Shown here: piece by piece, positions 32,900-44,700 of the stretch
Numbering within the stretch: the stretch's first letter is position 1
Layout: the number at the start of each line of letters is the position of its first letter
NCBI GenBank assembly: GCA_013339765.2
Contig: JABSTR010000956.1
Location: forward strand, 1-64,000
Direction of reading: 5' to 3'
DNA length: 64,000 nt
Source of the DNA: Haemaphysalis longicornis
Lineage: Eukaryota; Arthropoda; Arachnida; Ixodida; Ixodidae
Notes under the pieces: generated by a model
Databases searched by the model: none
Seen by the model: the letters and a program-made list of their open reading frames with translations, nothing else
Told to the model about the DNA's origin: nothing
Translations under genes and position numbers: made by a program

Positions 32900-35800
32900 T
32901 GAGAGAGGCTACCGGCTAGTTGGGAATCCATAATAGTCAGCAGAGCGCAAGGACAGAGAAAGGCCAGTGCTGAATTGTGGCTCTTTACTTAGCCCTTTGT
33001 CTGCTTTGGTGCTGCTCTGAGCATCAGAGCTTGTTTATTGGTCTGGCTTTCTCACAAAGCCTCGGTGCTGTGCAAAGAAGCCAGCTGGAGAAGTTGTGAG
33101 AATGTCCAGGCCATTCCCTCACGACTCACACAGGTGCCACGGCTGGGGAATTCATGATAATAGCGAACATTAACACAGGGACAAAGCTAAGGAAGAGACG
33201 GAATACATGCTAGACGTTCAACTCAGTTTATGCCACACACAGCTGGTCTTCCAGGAGGAACGTTTCGTCAAAGACCCCCTCGGGGACGTTTGCAAATACC
33301 TTGGGCTCCACACCCCAGCTGAGAAACTGCCGACCAAAGCTCATTCACAAACGCTTCCACTACTCTCGTTGGTAGAGATCGCAACTGAAACAAAGCCCAC
33401 TGCTGTGGCTGCCTTGCTGGTGCTAATGCTGCGTCAGACCAACTGAAACTTGTGCCTTCTTAAAAGCATGCACTCCACCACAGCTGCCAGCTACACTCCT
33501 TCTGTGCATTTGTTGTCCCACGTCACTGCTATTTCGGTGAAGGCACCTAAACGGTGGTGCCCTCATGTCATCACCAATCCAAGACGGTACAAATCATTGT
33601 GCAGAAAAATGGTGGAGCAACGATAAGCGTCTTGAAAATTCTGCATGGGGCAGTTGTGCCGTAATATGGGTCAGCACTAAAACAGTTTCCGCACACCAAC
33701 CACACGTTAGCATTTCAGTACTAATCCGATCAAACAAAGCTTAAGGCTCCGCTGACACAGTGCACTCGAAGAGAAAGATGGGTCATTCGGGGCTGATTAG
33801 GTGGGTCCCTTTGCGATGAAAATGTGTGCTGAGGAACTCCTGTTTACAACAGGAGTTCCCCAAGCAGCGCCCCTGGCGGCCACTGCTTACCAGTTGGTTT
33901 CAGAAGTTTTGTTTGCTAAATTAATCTCTATTTATTGCCCTAGATAGTCTTTTTTTTTTTCATTTAATGGTATAAAGGTTTATAAACCTGCCGAATACAG
34001 TTGAATTTGGTTTAAAAACTTATAGGGGGCGCTGGCTACAACAGGAGTTCTCTGGGGAACGCCTGAGCACCACACAATTTCTTCATCGCTAAAGGGACCC
34101 GCGCTCTCCATTGGTTTTTCCCCAGAACGACGCACCTTACCTTCTAGTACACTGTACCGCTGCTATTGCACAGTTTTGTTTCTAGGTCGTGGCTTAGTGC
34201 AGCAGCCGCCAACTGCACAAACATGATTCTGCGACTCCATGCAGAAACTGCCACAGAGCTGCTGCACCTGTCTACCCTCGTATCTCCCTCTTTGAAGTTT
34301 CTCACAAAACTGGTATCACTGCTATCGGGACAAAGCCGTCTCTGCATTCTGCTGGCATGGCCCCTGCTCCCAGCAGAAGCTGCTGGATGCATTTCCCCCG
34401 CATCCCGGCTTCTCTTTGTGCAGAGCACAAGCCCCGCCAAGCGTGTCCCGCCATGCGTAACTGGTAGCAACTAAAATCTGGGGGGAGGACTATGGACAGA
34501 GAGGGCAGCAATGGCTGCACTATTCAGCCCCTCTGCAGCTGCTCTGCCCCCAGAACTGCAGTGCCAGTGCCCCTATGACAGCCCGGACCGTAACTCCTGG
34601 CAGTTCGGTTGCCCCCTGCGAGCAGGCAGAGGCCCACACAGTGCTTACCAAGGAATCCGGAGAGCACTGCCACGGTGCTCCATACCGAACGACATCTTCT
34701 ATGCACCAGCAGGGCTGGCTTCTGTGCGGTCTTCCAGCAAAACCCATGGCTGGGGAGCTGGTGCTCTGGCCCATACTGCCAGTGCACCAGGAACACTGCT
34801 TCATCGGGGACAGCCACCATCACCAGCAAAGGCACAGGTGCTGGGACAGGCTCTCCCTGCCCACCCATTCGGAGAGTGTCCTTGTCGCCTGCTACCTGTG
34901 CCTGTGTGGGAGCAGCCCTGGATGCGCTCAGTCTCTGACCCTTTGTGCTGTACAGCATTGCTGTTGCTCTACTTGGACCATATTTTGGGCTTCTGGCACC
35001 TCTGGCAAGCTGCACCCAGCTGTCTCCTTCTCCGTCCCACGCTACGGAGCAAGAATATATAGGAGGCGAAACGGCCCATTGCGGCAAGCGCGGGAGAGCG
35101 ACCAGATAATATCACAATGAAAACCAAGGCGGGCTGCGTAGCTTCGTGGCTGCGACGGCGAAGGAGAGGGTAGTGGCACCGGATGGACGAAATGATAGCT
35201 AGCGGCCGCAGTTCATTCCGTGGCTGTGCAGTGCAATGCCGAAAGCGGCAGCCACGCAGTTTCTTCAACCGCGGCAGATGCCGCTAGCTTAACCTATGAC
35301 AAGCGCTTGTGACATGATCTCGCCGCGCTAGGAAGCCTTGTTTCCCCTCCTATCTTATTCTTGCTCCGTGTCCCACGCTCAGGGCTTCCTGTCAAGTAGG
35401 CCAGCTGGTGCCCACAGTGGCCTCTTCTAATGCTGCTCACGGCCAAGCCTGCATGCGTGGGGTTCCCCCTTGAACTGGGGGCGTCTGCTGCACAAAGCCC
35501 CATCAAGGAGGTTAAAGCTGGTGAGACGATGCCAACCGAAACGAGTTGCACTGCGCCAGGCACACACCAGCTGACGCACTGCCTGAAAAAAGCGGGCAAG
35601 AAGTGCGCCGTTCCCGTACTGGCCCCAGCACCTGGCAAGCTGATGCGAATGTGCCCCGCCGTGAACAAAAAACTTGTGCCAAAAAACATGGCACCTGCAA
35701 AGGGGTGATCCAGCGCATCTTGTGGCAAATGCTAGGCAAGACAGGTGGGCAAGCTTGCACGCCCTGTAGCTTGCCCTCATCTGGCATCACTGGCGTACTG

Positions 35801-36550
35801 CCTGGCGTAGCATCCTCCCACTACTATTACTACCTCGTCCATTCTGCGCGTAACGTTATCCGGATTGCCTCTGAGTGTGCACATTCCATCTTTGCAAATA
35901 GTCAGCTTTTTCCCTCCTCCCTTCAGCATTTCCTCGACCACTGCCATGTTGTACACACAAATGACATTCACTATACCTCTGGTGATCAATTTTGACAGCT
36001 CTGTCAAGGCGGTTTGATCCACCGTACACAACAATTTCACGTTCTTACGTTTTGCAATAAGTTCCTTTGTTTTCAGAGTTAGCTTGCCAGCTTCTTTCCT
36101 ATAGGTGGTATTCATTGAAAAGTTTAGCTGTCACTTTCTTTGCTTGGCAACACTGGAAACGGTCACAGACATGACCAATGCGCCACGGACATGGCGCGGC
36201 TTGGGCCACTGCGCCTGCACGCCGAAGAAAAAAAACACTGCCGTGCGTCGCCTGCTCTATTTCAACCCAATTCTCAACGGTGGTGTCACCAGAGATGTTA
36301 TTAATCGCATTCTCATTGGAGTCGAGGCAATACTTTGTGCTCAGTGAGGTAGAGTTTGTAACGTGAAACACAGTTGTGTGCTTAGCACGGACAAGTACCG
36401 CTATCCCGCGGAGCCCGCAGTGACCAGTGACGGCGCACTCACACGGTTGCCTGCATGCACACCTCGCCAGTGAATACAAGCAGTGTGTTGCTTCTCCCAA
36501 AGCTGCTGCAGGGTCGGTAATTGCCGTTGTCATTGAAGGGTTATTTCAAA
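32900..36550. other. Intergenic, no gene assigned
   Basis: Longest minus-strand frames (36533-36099 and 36115-35777, the latter with LLCTVDQTALTELSKLITRG IVNVICVYNMAVVEE) look coding-like but match no family I know; they are probably decayed transposon. 34500-35100 is open in several frames on both strands through base composition alone. Confidence 0.35.
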
Positions 36551-36559
36551 TTCCCGTGT

Positions 36560-36950
36560 CCTGGCTCCGACTGACTCCATGCTGGGTTTTTTAGTTTTCA
36601 CAAGTTTCCTTCATTCTCTTAACCTAACTGTGCACCTAACCATCCTATGATCGTTGCTCTAAATCAATTGCTTAGTACCTCTATGTCCTGTACAACACCT
36701 GGGTTGTTACTTAAATTGACGTCAACCTCGTTTCTTGTGGTACCATTGGAACGTTTGCGGAAGAATGTGCTTATCAGCCTAAGGTTATTCCTCTCTACAA
36801 ATCCAAGCAGTGTTCCATCTCCTCGACTGTTGCAACAGTCCTTTCTGAAGTTTACCACTGACCTTTCTGCCATCTGGTTCTTACCGACCTTTGCTTTAGT
36901 CTCGCAAACTGTGTCGTTTCACTCCTAGCAACCATATGCCCTCATCGACA
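36560..36950 (-). pseudogene. RTE-type LINE endonuclease fragment
   Basis: Minus frame reads NSRGDGTLLGFVERNNLRLI STFFRKRSNGTTRNEVDVNL SNNPGVVQDIEVL. This is the C-terminal half of the AP endonuclease of RTE/BovB-like LINEs (the 'craniofacial development protein 2-like' family), with a few residues lost. Confidence 0.7.
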
Positions 36951-37299
36951 GTATGCACTGGTTGTATCGTATTTTTTTCAGTGATGGAGGTAAAACAAAC
37001 CATTAATTATCTGAGAGTGCTCCAGCGCACCCATCCAATCTGTGTGTCTCTGCTCTGTGCTCACAATCTTTTGCACCTGTCATAACATCGAAATTCTGTT
37101 ATCAGAAACTAGGGATCTATCGCTGACAACCTGCCAAGGAAAGTTGTGACTGTCCACCGATTTCAGCATTTCATCGCCTATGGCGAAAAGGATATTTCCT
37201 GCCTGTCTGTTCAGCATTACTTGCTATTTTCTCATATTTATCCTGAACCAATTACATTCAAGCTTTATGAGCGCACGATACCCGAGACATAATAACGTC

Positions 37300-38515
37300 A
37301 CCTCAGATTTTATTAATTCGAATTCGGACTAGGCTATTTTGCAAGGGTGACACAAACCGACCGCCTCCCTCTGTTTTGGTTGGCCACATCAACAGCCGTG
37401 CAAAGCGCCTGAACAAAAATAGCGGCGGGAGCACAGGGCGGTGCGCGAGTACGGCAACGAAGCGTGTTTCACGGGTGCGGCAGCAACAGCGGCAGGCGAG
37501 CGATCTGCACAAGAAGCGCAACACTGCCAGCGACCCAAGCACTGCCTCCGCCGGTGTCTACTCACGTGTGCGCATCTTGCCGGCCAGCACTGTTGGTCAC
37601 CCCGAGAGGTGGCCTACGCGCGCAGAGAAAACAGCAGGCGTTAACCACGCACACACAGTCAGGCGAGCCGCGGTGCGAGCCCCTGCCACGTACCACCAAG
37701 TCGCTCTGCGCTCCTCGAGGTTTTTGGCGAACGAAACCGCGGATCAGGTGATCCGTCAAGAACGCCGCACGGACAACGTGTCCAGAGCGTGCGCCTGATA
37801 GGTGGCTTGTGCAGGCCTCTATCAGCCTCACAGCGAACGAGTTGCAAGCGGTTTAAATGCCAGCTGCACTCCGCACTTTCATCGGCAACTTCCACCAGCG
37901 CAGTCGCATGAGCCGCGCAAGTAGTACTTGTACGCCATACGGAACAACGTCACGTGCGTCCGCTTACCTAGCACACCTCGGAAATGAGCAAATCACCTGT
38001 TGCTCTTCCTCGACGCACTGGCACTGCCAACGTTACCCAAACGCCCAAACCACCGCAGAAGTTCATCCGCCCACAGAACAGGGAGGATCACTTGCTCGCT
38101 GCTTGGTTGAATTGGAAGGAATGGAGCTTTTCTGTATCCTTTTTCGTTTTTGAATCCATGACGTCATTAAAAGTCTCTTTTACTCTCTCTCATGCGGTCT
38201 TACACTCTAAAAACAAACCGGTGGTAATACTAAAACACAATTAAATATGTTGTCGAAAAATATTAAGGAAATTTGGAGGGAAAAGAGGCAAGAAGTCTCC
38301 GCTGTGACTCCTAGCAATGCTAGTGACATCGTGACAGCATGCATGGCCGCGCGCGTCAGGAGACACGTGTGGTCGTTTTGATTACAAATTTACAGTTGCG
38401 TGCTGCTGGCTGTGCTGTGCTGCTGGCTTCGCACTCGACGTCTGCTTTATCAGCTTGCGTGCGATCCTAGTTCGCAGACATCGGCCTGCAGAGGCAGCGA
38501 GAAAGCGGAGCCACG
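37300..38515 (+). promoter_or_regulatory. GC-rich region upstream of the NOL8-like start, possible shared promoter
   Basis: CG-rich sequence with no TATA box seen lies between the head-to-head SLC41-like and NOL8-like genes. Any transcription start is inferred only from position. A short inverted AATGTCATTCAAAATGAATGACATT occurs at 38964-38988 in the NOL8-like second intron. Confidence 0.25.
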
Positions 38516-38702
38516 ATGAAGAAGCGTTTGTTTGTGGGAAACCTCGGGACTGCCGCCAAGCGCAAGCACCTCAGGGAGAAATTCTCCATGTTCGGCGATG
38601 TCGAAAACGTCGAATTGCACACAAAAAACGACGAGTCCGGAAGGCCATTCAAAAAGTTCGCCTATCTGGACATGAACATCAGCCAAGAGCAGCTTGTCGA
38701 CT
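38516..38702 (+). CDS. NOL8-like: NOL8-like exon 1: RRM N-terminal part
   Basis: Begins MKKRLFVGNLGTAAKRKHLR and ends ...QLVDC, where the Cys codon is split at donor GACT|GTGAGT (GT at 38703-38704). The RNP2-like strand LFVGNL and the FSMFGDV helix-strand turn are clear RRM features. Upstream is GC-rich sequence with no TATA box I can see. Confidence 0.85.
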
Positions 38703-41700
38703 GTGAGTTGAGCTTATATCGCCCAACTTCAGACACTGCCTTCAGAATCCTGTGCTGGATGCATGTCAACTAGTTTCGTTCTATTACAGTCACTTATATT
38801 TTCCTCCTTCATTTCTGATTTACAGGCATCAAGAAGTTGAACAATCTCAACTGGATGGGGAGCGACATTATTGTGCAAGTTGCGAAAGAAAGCTACATTC
38901 AGCGGTAAGCAACGCGACGCATGCCCGTGGCAGTAGTATTGAATATAAACCTACAGGAAATCTAATGTCATTCAAAATGAATGACATTAGCTGTTAATGA
39001 CATTTGGTTCGGCCATGCGGGTCTACACGGTAAAACAAAATCAAACGTCATTTGATAGTACTAGTGTTGCGATTAGCAAGCTCGCAAAGGTTCAAAATTA
39101 TTGTTGAAGTGCCTGTAGACTGTTTTTAGAACAGAGACCCTATTCTCGACGCACTAAATTCACCGTGAGCGGTGAATTCGCCAGAAGTTTTTTTTGATGC
39201 CATTCAATTTTGGTCACATGGTTGACAAAGCGGTTGTGTGTGCTTTCGTCATTTTGTGACGTTTACTGGCACCAGTTCTAAAGTTTGCCTTATTTCTCTC
39301 TAATGAAAGCGCATAGTTCTTGCCCTGCAATGAAAAACTAGATGAAATGCAGCTGACATGACAGCGTAGGCCTGTCTTTACACACAATAGCGTGTAAAAG
39401 GATGGAACATGCAGCACACAAAAGGGAATGCGGTGGTAGTTCCCTTTGCACATGGCATTGCACACAACCTCAGGAAAATTGTAGCCAGGCAAGGTGTGTT
39501 CGTTGTGTGCAGTGCCCCCAACAAGGCGTATCAAATGGGCCGATGCGTAAACAACGAACCAACAAGGGAGACGTGCACAACAAATCATCCAACAAAATAC
39601 GCCGAATGCCATACCAAAGTTGTATATGGCATCCCATTATTGTGCAGAGAAGCGTGCGTAGGACAAACTGGAAGTTGCATTAACGACAGGACATGAGAAC
39701 ACGCCGTTTCGCTCTAGACAATGTCATCCGGGCACCTACCATTCCATTGGTACACTTGCCCCAAAAGCACCGCGCGCATCGACAATATGGATGTGCTTTG
39801 GAAAAAACGCAATCGTCTCGCGCGGCACATGAAGTCGTCGAGAGAATGGCTATCAGCAGGAAAGCTGACAGGTACTGTAGCTTTGACAGAGAAAGAAATG
39901 GACCTTCTTAGCGATTATGCTGTTAAATGATCTCGGAGGAAAGAGTGTGGCACTGTGCCAATTTCGTGCAATGGTTTACCGTAAGTTAAATTCAAGTGAC
40001 GATGAAGATCATGATGTGACCAGCATCGGGTGGATTGGTCACCGACGATCGAAGCAATGATCTGATGTAACGACTATGCTCGGTGACAACTTAATAACGG
40101 CACCGGGAGTTGCTGCTGTGCCTTATCACCGTAGCCGGATGTTTCTCCGCGCGGCGCAAGTAGGGCGTTACTGGGAATATTTTGAACATGGCGTGAGCCG
40201 TTCCCGTGATTTTTTGGACTTAATATGCTTATAAACGACTCCAGTGACGACAAACAAACTGCGTGAGACAAGGCAGACGATATCACGCATTCATAGCAAA
40301 CTTCTTTCAAAACGCGTGCGCACTGACGTCACGGGTCCGGCGCTTTGGCGGAGTGATACACTACATGAGGTGGTGCCGTTCTTGAGTTGTAACCGATTAT
40401 AGCTGGCTTGTTGGCCGATGGCACGTACCCGACGATGGTCTACTCCAAGCAAAGGCAATAGGTACTACTCTTTATTTACACTACGTACTTGCAACTCTCA
40501 AGGCTCATGATAGCATAGAAGAGGTCGGGCAAGGCCCATGTCGAGCGGGGATTCTCTCTCTTTTTTTCGAAAGCATCAAAAGGCCTTGCTTTTACCACCA
40601 AAGCCCCGCCCCCAAAAGGGAAGCCACCATTTGAGAGTGAGGATGGCACACTGGGCCACTGATTGGCCACAGTGACAAACGAACTTGGGCGAATGCAAAA
40701 TAGTCACAGGACCCACCTCTCTCATGTTCATGCGGAAACGCGGAGGTGTTGCGCAAAACACAAATGAAAACCAACCAACTAAAAGCAGACCTAGCGCCGA
40801 CCATCGGCTCTCGGGTGGCTCGTCCTAAAGTATTGTCCATACCATGCGCGCTTATAAGTGTGCCCCACGCAGCCAAAATTCCTTCACTTTGTAGACGCGT
40901 TGAGCGCCCAACAAAGCCTGGTCGCCTGCCCATCGACGCATCCCAGCCGCCGAGTCGCCAGGGCCAGACGAATGGAAGCTTTGCCCGGTCGCTTTGAGCA
41001 CTGTAACCGTGGTAGGCAGACTGTCTGCTGCCCTCTTCCTATCTTTGACCCCTTGACTGACTTCCAGCTCCCGTCCGGTTCGGGCATGCTCATGGCGGTA
41101 ACCGCGGTCGTTACAATGTCAACGGTCCCCCTCCGCCAGTAACCCGCCCCTGCATAAACCCCCACCCCCACTTTCCGTCGACGAATGAAAAAATTATATC
41201 CCCGTGTATTGCCCACAAATTTTATACATAAAAGGATGGATCAAAGTTACTACTCCAGCAGGATTACGCATTTGACTACGTAACTAGACGAGTTGCTGCA
41301 TACATTTTTTCAGGTTGGTATTGTGTTGAGCTGTGTACACTGTCAATGGGATGACAGGGGCTTAGTTGCTATTACTGCTGTAGGGGCTCCATGGCCCAAC
41401 GCACATTGCAGTGAAGCTGCACCTCGCGTATAATCCACGCCCCTACTTCACCGCTGAGATTTTTGCATTTCTGGTGCAGATCATACGGTATTTTGGGACG
41501 ACCAGTGTATTTGTATAAGACCTTTCCAGGCCCGCTGGTCGGGTGAACACAACAGCGCGGCGGGCAAATAAGCTTCCACAGTTTCTCCTCATGTCCCTGG
41601 TGCCCAAGTCAGCTCAGCCGGCATGAAAACAAGCACAATAAAGGTGAACATGCTGTACCTGCTGAACGATGTCTGGTTGCCGGGCGGTTTTAATTAATCG

Positions 41701-44700
41701 AACGAGATGCCCAAACTTAACACTGCATTTTGACGATTCTGAGCACCCCGCAATGCTTAGCACCCTCCCCTACTTTCGGAGAAAAAAGCTTGGAAAAAGC
41801 TTGGATGCGAATCTAACACCCCGTTTTCTAATAGCATCCTCGATTAACCGCACCGGTGTGCACCGGTGTGCCTTTTCATCCTCGATAAACCGCACCGGTG
41901 TGCACCATCTGTCCTCGATAAACTGGGGTGCACCGTCGCGGGGCAGTTTTTCGTTGCCCCGTCGCGCACCGTGAGAGTCGACGGTGCGACGGAGTGCAAT
42001 CCCGAGATGCATCGCGGACGGCGCCGGCGAAGCGGCTTCCTCCGCCGTCTCTCCCGGTTCTATGGCCGTCTGCTGCAGCGACGGCGCATCGGTACAGTGA
42101 ATTATAGCATCGGTGCACTCGTGTGAAGGCGGAACGGGCTGTATTTTGTTGCTGACAAGCATGCATTGCTTGTGAATTAATCAGACAGCGATGCGACGGG
42201 CTCATAAAGGGCGTTAATAAGTGCCGGAGATTGAAAATGAGGACGCGAACTTTGTGCACTGCAAAGAAGGCTGAATGCATGGCCAGTCACTTGGAGCTTT
42301 GCATTCGTTTCGTTCGACTGAATTACACGAACAGTACGTTACTGGAGTGCCTAGACCACGAAGACCTACATGCTTTGCTGTGGCCATAGAGTTAATACAA
42401 CTGGCTGTGGCGGAAGGGCGGAACATAACAGGCACTCGCGTTATGGCTCTCAGAACGAAGATGAGAAGCAGCTTGTAGGCAGCTGTTTAGTGGAAGCGGT
42501 GAAGTACGTTGTCGCTCATGTGTGACGGATATGGCTTGCGTGTACATATAATCATTAGCTTTCATATCACTTTGTAGTGACGCTGTGTCATATTACGCTG
42601 CTTTTTAGCCACTTGCGAACGTTTTGATGAGTTGCTTTCACAGTTTAAGAGATGGCGCTAGGGTAGAACCGCTCAGTTTGTTCTCGATCGATGCACCGTG
42701 CCGGCGCGCACCGTCGTTGGGCACCGTGCACCGCGCCGGTTTTGGGTGCAACCCCCGTGCGTGTTTATCGAGGATGCTATAAGCAACTATCACAATGTGT
42801 ATTGCATGGAAGCGGGCCCTAGATGATGTTGCAGACCAGTAATTTATGAAGCTTTCAATTGCAAACCACTTCAGCAGAACAGGACACTACGTGCGGGGGT
42901 ACACTGAGAGTGGCGGCCCCGGGACTCGATTGGCAGTGATCCGATTTAACAGCCGTAGGGTTCACTGTTTGTGCCTATGTTTTTTTAATGTTTTCCTAAT
43001 AAGAAACATTATTCCTTGCACCCATCTCGTCAGATACGGCCCCGAAAAAAAAAGCGACCGGAGGGGGGGGGGGGCTGAGTTGGGTTTTTCGAATCTAAGC
43101 TTTGGGCATCGCGACCCTTAGAATCAAGTGAACACAGTATGTTCCCCTTTTTTGTTAGTCAGGATTGTGTCCGTGTTTTCTTCCGACATCCGGTGCTCTT
43201 CATTCAAGCTGAACTTGCAAGTCCATATCAACCAACTCGCCCAAACCCCAGAAATTCCTGCTCAAACCTCTCCATGTTGAGAGAAACTGTAGCTGTGCAG
43301 ATGTCTTGCGTGGTATACCTCGCGGTATTTGGGGTTGCGAATACGGGCATCAGGCTTCGATTGGCATCCGTGGCCTTATTGTCGTCGGTGGGCTCCGTTG
43401 GTTGCGTTGGCGGCCGTGGCTGCCTATGCCTTTTCTTTGAGTAGGCTTCACTGTACAGCACGCAGTGTGGGGAAGCCAGTGTACAGAGACTTAGCTCGGC
43501 TTCATCTGTTAGGCCCAGTGCCTGTAAACCAATTCCTGAGTGGGAAGGTATTTTTCCAGGGACAGTGTGTGCCACCTTGCGTCAAAATATGAAGCGCTGT
43601 AGGGGAACAGGGGGCCGAAGGGAGGGAGAACTTTTCTCCAGCTGTGTGCGCAAAGCACAATAAAAAACACGGACGACTTGTTTTATTACAGCTCCGCTGC
43701 AAAAGTGAACGTATCCAGGCCGCTCGCTGAGGTTCTCCCATCATCCTTTTACTTCCGCACAAATGAAGTCTGCATTTTTTTTCATGAATAATGCGAGTTG
43801 TCTCTTTCGTTACCGCGAGAAAATTGATTTTTAGGGGTCTAAGAAAACATTTTTGTTTCTGCTAATAAAATTGGTTAGGTACTAATTACAGGAACGCAAA
43901 ATGCAGATTATTTAACGGCCTTTCCAATAACACCAGTTTTAAAATGTTTTCCTATATCATAGTTGCGAGAAAAAATATCAAAATCAAAATTTCTGTCAAA
44001 ATGTCGAAGAAAAAAAAAACGGTGAAAAAGGGGTTATAATAACAGACCACCGGTAGTAGAAAGAAATTAGAATATACATTTTCTAGGGAAACATTTCAAA
44101 AACACGCCCTAGAAAAAATGTTGACGTGCGTGGAACAGTTTTTCAGATATAAAAAAAACACGTTAGCACACGCGGTGCTAGTGTCATGCAGGTGAAGCCC
44201 AACCTTCAATTCAAAATTTGCAATTTCGGGTAGTGAAACAAAAGTGATTTTGAATCTGGAAAATAAGATTCTGATCTAACTCCAAACAGCTTTACTTGTT
44301 CGAGCAATGCCTATGAAGAGGCACTCCGAAAAAGGATCGTTCAAAATGAACGATTTTGAATAGGCGCGGTAACGAAAGAGTTATGCTCCCTGCACAGGGC
44401 ACCTTGTGCATTCACGGGGATAGATTGGTGAAACCGCAGACCTCGAGCCCCCATACACGAGCTGTAACTAACCGTGCCGACATGTTCAAAAGTGCAGTGT
44501 AGAAGCCTCTTAACGGTGGCTCTCGGAGCCCTGGTGGTTCCCTGTCTGTGTACCAGGCAGGGAGCTCCGGGACTTCACTGGCCACCAGTAGTGAAGAAGT
44601 CAGTGAAGAAAGTAGCCTGGTCCACATCCTTGTACACTAGTGCATGGTATTTCTGATCGGCCCCCGAAAAGGGGCTGCATCGAAGTATTATTTCCACCCC

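Noticed and set aside
34511..35087. Overlapping frames of more than 180 codons on both strands
   Set aside because: No motif, and the openness is explained by composition.
41837..41930. Spaced direct repeats resembling a CRISPR array
   Set aside because: Three imperfect units at a transposon end in an animal genome; no cas genes.
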